Below, piece by piece: positions 1-5,790 of a DNA stretch of 5,790 bases. The DNA is from Alistipes sp. GTDB lineage: Bacteria > Bacteroidota > Bacteroidia > Bacteroidales > Rikenellaceae. Position 1 is the first letter of the stretch; every line of letters starts with the position of its first letter. The position numbers were made by a program, and so were the translations under genes. Location of the stretch: positions 93,487 through 99,276 of the forward strand of contig JAAVIK010000002.1 in the NCBI GenBank assembly GCA_014796635.1, written 5' to 3'. The notes under the pieces are model-generated. The model searched no databases and was not told where the DNA came from. It saw nothing but the letters and a program-made list of their open reading frames with translations.

Positions 1-572
1 GCCGTGACCATCGTATAGAACAGATCGTCTTCCTTGAGAAAGAAGAACGTGATGAACGAAATCGAGAAGACGGCGATGACCGACGAGACGACCGCGCCGA
101 CCACCGACGAGAAGAAGCTGTTGAGCGATCCCGGATCGACCAGCCGGCGCAGCAGGGCGGCCAGCTCCTCGGAGAGCGAAAACGAACTCTCGGGCAGGGC
201 GAACCACTCCTGCAGGTCGTGCTGGACCCGGGCGACGGGCTCGCCGACGCTGCTGACGACGGCGCCGAAATCGACGTCGGCGAGCTGGTTGACCTTGTTG
301 AAAACCAGCGGCACGAAGAGCGCGCACAGCACGGCGGCGACGGTCCAGATGACGACGAGCGTCACGAATGCCGCGAGCGACCGCGGCACCTGCCACCGCC
401 GCACGCGCAGCGCCGCAAGCCGCTTAACCAACGGCCGCCCCATGACGGCCAGCACGGCCGACACGAGGATGTAGACGACGATCGACGAGAAGTACCAGAC
501 GACGAACAGCGCCGCCGCGGCCACCGCCGCGCCGACCGCGAACTTCAGCACGGTCTGGGGCGTAGCCGTCAT
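1..572 (-). CDS. AI-2E family transporter (PF01594-type permease), N-terminal part
   Basis: Partial gene: the ATG is at 572-570 and the reading frame runs off the left edge after 190 codons without a stop. The product begins MTATPQTVLK and is strongly hydrophobic. I see membrane segments at about residues 11-44 (probably a closely spaced pair), 67-90 and 155-178, with a soluble, amphipathic stretch at about 95-150 between them. The element ISFITFFFLKEDD at about 171-183 resembles the conserved F-x-F-L-K-[DE] stretch of the AI-2E/PerM family, whose members are about 340-380 residues long. Family members include the E. coli AI-2 exporter TqsA, but others are ion antiporters or uncharacterised, so the substrate cannot be named. 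The start overlaps the psd stop as ATGA, which supports this start and suggests translational coupling as the last visible gene of the operon. Family assignment rests on recognition, not a search. Confidence 0.82.
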   Translation of the reverse strand, partial: MTATPQTVLKFAVGAAVAAAALFVVWYFSSIVVYILVSAVLAVMGRPLVKRLAALRVRRWQVPRSLAAFVTLVVIWTVAAVLCALFVPLVFNKVNQLADVDFGAVVSSVGEPVARVQHDLQEWFALPESSFSLSEELAALLRRLVDPGSLNSFFSSVVGAVVSSVIAVFSISFITFFFLKEDDLFYTMVT

Positions 573-1246
573 GCCTCCGCCTTTTTGAGCCGCGCGATGG
601 GGGTCTGCGAACCCACGGTGGCGTCGCCGAGCCCGACGAGCAGCTCGCTGCCCTTGGGAACCAGCACGTCGACGCGCGACCCGAACTTGATGAAGCCGCA
701 GACGCTGTTCTGCGCGACGCTATGGCCCGGCTCCATGTAGGAGACGATGCGCCGTGCGATGAGCCCGGCGATCTGCCGGAACAGCACCTTCTGACCCGAA
801 GCCATGCGCACGACGGTAGTGGTGCGCTCGTTCTCGGTCGACGACTTGGGATGCCACGCCACGAGGAAGCGGCCCGGATGATACTTGAAGTACTCCACCT
901 CGCCGGCCACGGGGACCCAGTTCATATGGACGTTGGTAATCGACATGAAGATCGAAATCTGCAGCATCTCCTCGTGGAGATACTCGTCGTCGCGCACGAC
1001 CTCGGTCACCACCACGCGGCCGTCGCACGGAGCGAAGACCAAGTCGTTGTCGTGGATGCGCACGCGCCGCGGCTCGCGGAAAAAGGCCACGATGAAGAAC
1101 CAGAACAACAGCAGGAACACCGTACTGGCCCAGATGAGCGTGGTGCTCGAATCGCTGACGAGCAGGCGGTAGAACAGCCACCAGATCAGCATGCAGACCA
1201 CCCCCGAAACGAAGATGATGCGGTAACCTTCCTTATTGATTTTCAT
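569..1246 (-). CDS. psd: phosphatidylserine decarboxylase proenzyme, short type
   Basis: 225-residue enzyme that converts phosphatidylserine to phosphatidylethanolamine at the inner membrane. The proenzyme is expected to cleave itself between Gly189 and Ser190 in the motif KFGSRVDV, turning Ser190 into the pyruvoyl cofactor and leaving a beta chain of 189 and an alpha chain of 36 residues. By analogy with characterised decarboxylases, the other catalytic residues would be Asp75 in APCDG and His107 in TNVHMN. Two hydrophobic segments, about 8-30 and 36-56, anchor the N terminus. The length, and FGSR in place of the LGST of the long E. coli enzyme, fit the short PSD-A subfamily. The ATG at 1246-1244 lies 13 bases after the cdsA stop. 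The TGA at 571-569 overlaps the next gene's start. It works two steps after CdsA; the intermediate enzyme PssA is not in this window. Confidence 0.95.
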   Translation of the reverse strand: MKINKEGYRIIFVSGVVCMLIWWLFYRLLVSDSSTTLIWASTVFLLLFWFFIVAFFREPRRVRIHDNDLVFAPCDGRVVVTEVVRDDEYLHEEMLQISIFMSITNVHMNWVPVAGEVEYFKYHPGRFLVAWHPKSSTENERTTTVVRMASGQKVLFRQIAGLIARRIVSYMEPGHSVAQNSVCGFIKFGSRVDVLVPKGSELLVGLGDATVGSQTPIARLKKAEA

Positions 1247-1259
1247 GGCAGAGGAGTAG

Positions 1260-2144
1260 TTAGCAGGTTAGTAATACGGCCTCGGAGACCCAGCGGCAGA
1301 ACAGGATGCAGACCACCGCGAAAGGCGCCGAAAGCAGCACGGCGTCGAAACGGTCGAGCACACCCCCGTGGCCGGGGATCGAACGGCCCGAATCCTTGAC
1401 CCCGGCCGCACGCTTGAACATCGATTCGGCCAGATCGCCCAGCACGCCCGCGACCGACGTCGCTGCGGCCACGACGCCCCACAGCCACAGGTCGCCGCCC
1501 AGCAGCCGCGCGGCCAGCAACCCCACGAGTACGGCGCCGGCAAGGCCGCCGAAGAAGCCCTCCCACGACTTTTTGGGCGACAGCCGCTCGAACAGCTTGT
1601 GCCGTCCGCAGGCCATGCCCACCAAATAGGCGAAGACGTCGTTGGCCCACACGATGACCAGATAGGCGATCACCGCCCACGGGCACCACACGCCCGACGG
1701 CACGCCGACCACGGCCGGAGCGGCCAGCAGCCCGACGCACGCCAGCGGCAGGGAGACGTACCACACGCCCAGCAGCGTCGCCCCCGCCGAGGCCAGCGGA
1801 TCGGGATTGCGGCGGTAGAGCTCGCAGATCAATATGACCGGCACGGCGAGCAGCAGCAGGACGGCGCCGGCGAAGAGCAGCTGCACGAAGCCGAGGTGCG
1901 GCCACTGCGCGAGCGCATAGACGACGCCGAACAGGGCCAAGCCCAATGCGGTGCCCAATACAGGCTGCGGAGAAGACCCTTTGACGCGGGCCAAAGCGTA
2001 GAATTCGCGGATTCCGCCGACGAGCAGCAGCGCCAGCAGCGCGCCGAGCGCGATCGGCGACCAGACGACGGCGCCCACCATGACTGCCACCAGCACAAGG
2101 CCGCTGACGGTGCGCACCGCGAGGTTTTTCATCTTATCGTTCAT
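1260..2144 (-). CDS. cdsA: phosphatidate cytidylyltransferase (CDP-diacylglycerol synthase)
   Basis: 294-residue integral membrane enzyme that makes CDP-diacylglycerol from phosphatidic acid and CTP, the branch-point precursor of bacterial phospholipids. The C-terminal family signature is complete at residues 241-267: S-x-F-K-R, then K-D-S-G, then I-P-G-H-G-G and D-R-F-D. Upstream are the conserved WANDVFAYLVG (166-176, with Asp169) and SPKKSWEG (189-196). Most of the rest is hydrophobic, with roughly eight membrane segments, as expected for the family. The ATG at 2144 gives MNDKMKNLAV; a second in-frame ATG four codons on (Met5) is possible. I prefer the first because it leaves only 21 bases after the ftsH stop. 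The TAA at 1262-1260 is followed 13 bases later by psd. The position between ftsH and psd fits an envelope-biogenesis operon. Confidence 0.96.
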   Translation of the reverse strand: MNDKMKNLAVRTVSGLVLVAVMVGAVVWSPIALGALLALLLVGGIREFYALARVKGSSPQPVLGTALGLALFGVVYALAQWPHLGFVQLLFAGAVLLLLAVPVILICELYRRNPDPLASAGATLLGVWYVSLPLACVGLLAAPAVVGVPSGVWCPWAVIAYLVIVWANDVFAYLVGMACGRHKLFERLSPKKSWEGFFGGLAGAVLVGLLAARLLGGDLWLWGVVAAATSVAGVLGDLAESMFKRAAGVKDSGRSIPGHGGVLDRFDAVLLSAPFAVVCILFCRWVSEAVLLTC

Positions 2145-2151
2145 AGGTCAG

Positions 2152-2159
2152 CAAAGGTA
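2152..2159 (-). promoter_or_regulatory. possible -7-like element just ahead of cdsA
   Basis: On the minus strand the bases TACCTTTG match the Bacteroidetes -7 consensus TAnnTTTG exactly and lie 7 bases before the cdsA ATG. No TTTG or TTG is visible at the expected -33 position, and a start from here would give an almost leaderless mRNA. A chance match is quite possible, so this is at best a weak internal promoter. Confidence 0.2.
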
Positions 2160-2165
2160 GGTCGG

Positions 2166-4283
<2,118 letters not shown>

Positions 4284-4286
4284 AGC

Positions 4287-4637
4287 TTACTCTTCGTATT
4301 CGTGACGGGTCATCGGAGCGTCGGCCCACAGCTCCTCCAATTTGTAGAACTCGCGCAGCTCGGTCTGGAAGATGTGCACCACCACGTCGACGTAGTCCAT
4401 GGCGATCCAGAGCGCCGACTGCTGCCCCTCGACGCGCCACACCTTCTCGCCCAGCGTCTGCTGCACCTTCTCCTCGATGCCGTCGGCGATGGCCGCCACC
4501 TGCGTCGTGGAATCGGCGTTGCAGACGACGAACGCCGAGCAGATGGCGCCGTCGAAACCCGAGAGGTCCAACGATACAATATTCTTACCCTTTTTATCTT
4601 CAATCGCACTGACGATCGTTCGGATCAATTCCTCCAT
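4287..4637 (-). CDS. rsfS: ribosome silencing factor RsfS (DUF143/Iojap family)
   Basis: 116-residue protein of the RsfS/Iojap family. Family members bind large-subunit protein uL14 and block joining with the 30S subunit, lowering translation in stationary phase or starvation. The whole domain is present. The central SALWIAMDYVDVVVHIF (about 74-90) and the C-terminal YKLEELWADAP (about 98-108) are the family hallmarks, and the length is typical. The frame stays open upstream to 4964, but I chose the ATG at 4637 (MEELIRTIVS). It matches the usual N terminus of the family, and the longer version would run back through the promoter and into glnN. It is the first gene downstream of the promoter at 4664-4694, with an expected leader of about 20 bases. 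No clear Shine-Dalgarno sequence is visible, as is usual in Bacteroidetes. Its TAA is 3 bases before the ftsH ATG. Confidence 0.95.
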   Translation of the reverse strand: MEELIRTIVSAIEDKKGKNIVSLDLSGFDGAICSAFVVCNADSTTQVAAIADGIEEKVQQTLGEKVWRVEGQQSALWIAMDYVDVVVHIFQTELREFYKLEELWADAPMTRHEYEE

Positions 4638-4663
4638 ATACCTATATGATAGCTGTAACCTCG

Positions 4664-4694
4664 CAAAGATAGCAAGAAGAATCCACAATGCAAA
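4664..4694 (-). promoter_or_regulatory. Bacteroidetes-type promoter for the rsfS-ftsH-cdsA-psd operon
   Basis: Read on the minus strand, a -33 box TTTG (4694-4691) is followed after exactly 19 bases by a -7 box TATCTTTG (4671-4664). This agrees with the consensus of the Bacteroidetes primary sigma factor, TTTG-N19-21-TAnnTTTG. Transcription should begin within about 10 bases downstream, leaving a leader of roughly 15-22 bases before the rsfS ATG at 4637. It is the only well-formed promoter I see in the window, and no equally good one precedes ftsH, cdsA, psd or the transporter gene. The bases around it are AT-richer than the GC-rich patch just upstream. Confidence 0.8.
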
Positions 4695-4761
4695 ATCCGA
4701 CCGGTCCCCGCCCGCGGCGGGAGCGCAGCCCGGCTTCGCCCGGCTCGCCCCCACACACGAA

Positions 4762-4804
4762 GCCGCCGCAGACCCCGGCGGGTCTGCGGCGGGTCTGCGG
4801 CGGC
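4762..4804 (-). terminator. GC-rich hairpin after glnN, possible terminator
   Basis: An inverted repeat starts 20 bases after the glnN stop. Two perfect pairings share one arm: a 14-bp stem (4762-4775 with 4791-4804, 15-base loop) and a 13-bp stem (4763-4775 with 4780-4792, 4-base loop). The alternative arises because an 11-bp unit is duplicated in one arm. The position is right for ending glnN transcription before the rsfS promoter. However, the minus-strand bases after the hairpin are TTCGTGTGTG, with no U-run, so it is not a canonical intrinsic terminator. It may pause polymerase, protect the 3' end or assist another termination mechanism. Confidence 0.5.
4776..4801. repeat. tandem 11-bp repeat, about 2.4 copies
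   Basis: On the plus strand GGGTCTGCGGC occurs at 4780-4790 and again directly at 4791-4801. The preceding CGGC (4776-4779) matches the end of the unit, making about 2.4 copies. The reverse complement of the unit is also present at 4765-4775, so the repeat forms one arm of the hairpin described for this region. Copy number in such a short perfect repeat can change by polymerase slippage, which would change the loop length and the choice of stem. Confidence 0.85.
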
Positions 4805-4824
4805 GGAAAACCCTCCGGCGAACG

Positions 4825-5790
4825 TCAGCGGATGAAAAGCAGCTCGCGGTACTTGGGCAGCGGCCAGATCTGGTCGTCGACGATCTCCTCGAGCTTGTCG
4901 ATATGGTGGCGGATCTCGTCGAAGAAAACCGCCACGGTGTCGTGATAGGCGATAGCCTTTGCACGCTGACCCTCGATGCGGTTGGCCTGCTTGCGGGCTT
5001 CGGTCATCTCGTCGGTGAGCTTCTGAATGGCCGTCGTGTGGTCCTGAATCTTTCGGATGAGGGCGACGTCGGCCGACGACTTCAGCCCCGGAATCTGCTG
5101 GAGCTTGTAGACCTTGTCCAGAAGCAGCGCCTCGTACTTCGAGGCGATCGGCACGATGTGGTTCATGGCCAGATCGCCCAGAACGCGCCCCTCGATCTGA
5201 ATCTTCTTGGTGTAGGTCTCCCACTTCACCTCGGTGCGGGCTTCGAGCTCGACCCCGGTGTAGACCCCCATTTCGGCGAACATGCGCAGCGACTCCTTGT
5301 CCAGATAGCGGTCGAAGACCAGCGGCGTCGAGGTCTCGCAGTCGAGGCCGCGGCGCGCCGCCTCGGCTTTCCACTCGTCGGAGTAGCCGTTGCCGTCGAA
5401 GCGGATCGGGGCGCACTCCTTGATCATCTTCTTGAGCTCCTCGTAGATCGCTTTCTCTTTCTTGGCGCCCGCTCCGATCCTGGCATCGACGGCCGCCTTG
5501 AAGCGGGTCAGCTCGTCGGCCACCGCCGTGTTGAGCGTAATCATCGCCTCGGCGCAGTTGTCCGACGAACCCACGGCGCGGAACTCGAAACGGTTGCCCG
5601 TGAAGGCGAACGGCGAGGTGCGGTTGCGGTCGGTGTTGTCCAACAGAAGCGTCGGGATGTGCGATATGCCGCTCATCTTGAAGACGTTCTTGGCGTCGAA
5701 ACGGATCGCTCCGTCGCCCTTGGATGCCGCCAGCTTGTCCAGTACGGCCGAGACCTGCGAACCGAGGAACGTGGAGATGATAGCCGGGGG
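4825..5790 (-). CDS. glnN: type III glutamine synthetase, C-terminal part
   Basis: Partial gene: the frame is open from the right edge and ends at TGA (4827-4825), giving the last 321 residues of an enzyme that is normally about 700-730 residues long. It condenses glutamate and ammonia to glutamine using ATP. The visible part starts with PPAIISTFLGSQ, a typical GSIII stretch. It continues through the end of the catalytic domain, with DRNRTSPFAFTGNRFEFR at about visible residues 54-71. There Glu69 and Arg71 appear to match the active-site Glu/Arg pair of type I enzymes. From about residue 85 the chain becomes helical and charged, the C-terminal extension specific to GSIII. It ends LPKYRELLFIR, the usual family ending, so the 3' end is intact. 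It is separated from rsfS by 187 bases holding a hairpin and a promoter, so it is probably its own transcription unit. Confidence 0.95.
   Translation of the reverse strand, partial: PPAIISTFLGSQVSAVLDKLAASKGDGAIRFDAKNVFKMSGISHIPTLLLDNTDRNRTSPFAFTGNRFEFRAVGSSDNCAEAMITLNTAVADELTRFKAAVDARIGAGAKKEKAIYEELKKMIKECAPIRFDGNGYSDEWKAEAARRGLDCETSTPLVFDRYLDKESLRMFAEMGVYTGVELEARTEVKWETYTKKIQIEGRVLGDLAMNHIVPIASKYEALLLDKVYKLQQIPGLKSSADVALIRKIQDHTTAIQKLTDEMTEARKQANRIEGQRAKAIAYHDTVAVFFDEIRHHIDKLEEIVDDQIWPLPKYRELLFIR

Noticed and set aside
34..1399. Plus-strand open frames opposite the transporter gene and psd
   Set aside because: They encode low-complexity products rich in Arg, His, Asp and Thr, opposite genes whose proteins have clear membrane segments and active-site motifs.
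4720..4752. Apparent second terminator hairpin around GCCCGGC repeats
   Set aside because: The two copies (4728-4734 and 4738-4744) are direct, not inverted, so they do not form a stem. Only a separate 6-bp stem near 4708-4722 (plus-strand CCCGCC with GGCGGG) is possible, too short to call.
4638..4964. Upstream in-frame extension of rsfS, starting inside glnN
   Set aside because: It would run through the hairpin and the promoter, overlap glnN, and add residues unlike the RsfS family. The ATG at 4637 fits the family length and N terminus.
4625..5416. A 263-codon minus-strand frame overlapping glnN
   Set aside because: It is out of frame with the clear glutamine synthetase reading and its product is Arg/Ala/Gly-rich without motifs; a shadow.

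Overview
This window is a compact, GC-rich chromosomal stretch in which every credible gene reads on the minus strand. The organism is most likely a high-GC Bacteroidetes of the Alistipes/Rikenellaceae type. That is an inference from three things: a type III glutamine synthetase, a close match to the Bacteroidetes sigma-ABfr promoter (TTTG, 19 bases, TATCTTTG), and the gene order rsfS-ftsH-cdsA, which I recall as common in Bacteroidetes. No sequence search was possible.

Layout in transcription order (right to left). Positions 5790-4825 hold the C-terminal 321 residues of a type III glutamine synthetase (glnN) whose 5' part lies outside the window. A 187-base intergenic region (4824-4638) follows. 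It contains a strong GC hairpin just after the glnN stop, a G-tract-rich patch, and a well-formed promoter. From that promoter runs an apparent five-gene operon: rsfS (4637-4287), ftsH (4283-2166), cdsA (2144-1260), psd (1246-569) and the start of an AI-2E family membrane transporter (572 to beyond position 1). Gaps are 3, 21 and 13 bases, followed by a 4-base ATGA overlap. This suggests one transcript with translational coupling.

The operon joins ribosome silencing (RsfS), membrane protein quality control (FtsH) and two steps of phosphatidylethanolamine synthesis (CdsA makes CDP-diacylglycerol; Psd decarboxylates phosphatidylserine). The intermediate enzyme, phosphatidylserine synthase, is not in the window. 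Grouping the FtsH protease with phospholipid enzymes is consistent with coordinated envelope growth, but the sequence does not prove this.

No RNA gene, mobile element, CRISPR array or integration site was seen. The only stretches outside genes are the 187-base intergenic region and three very short gaps. This looks like an ordinary core-genome region; the points worth a second look are in the glnN-rsfS intergenic DNA and in the gene grouping. I did not find a convincing undescribed system.
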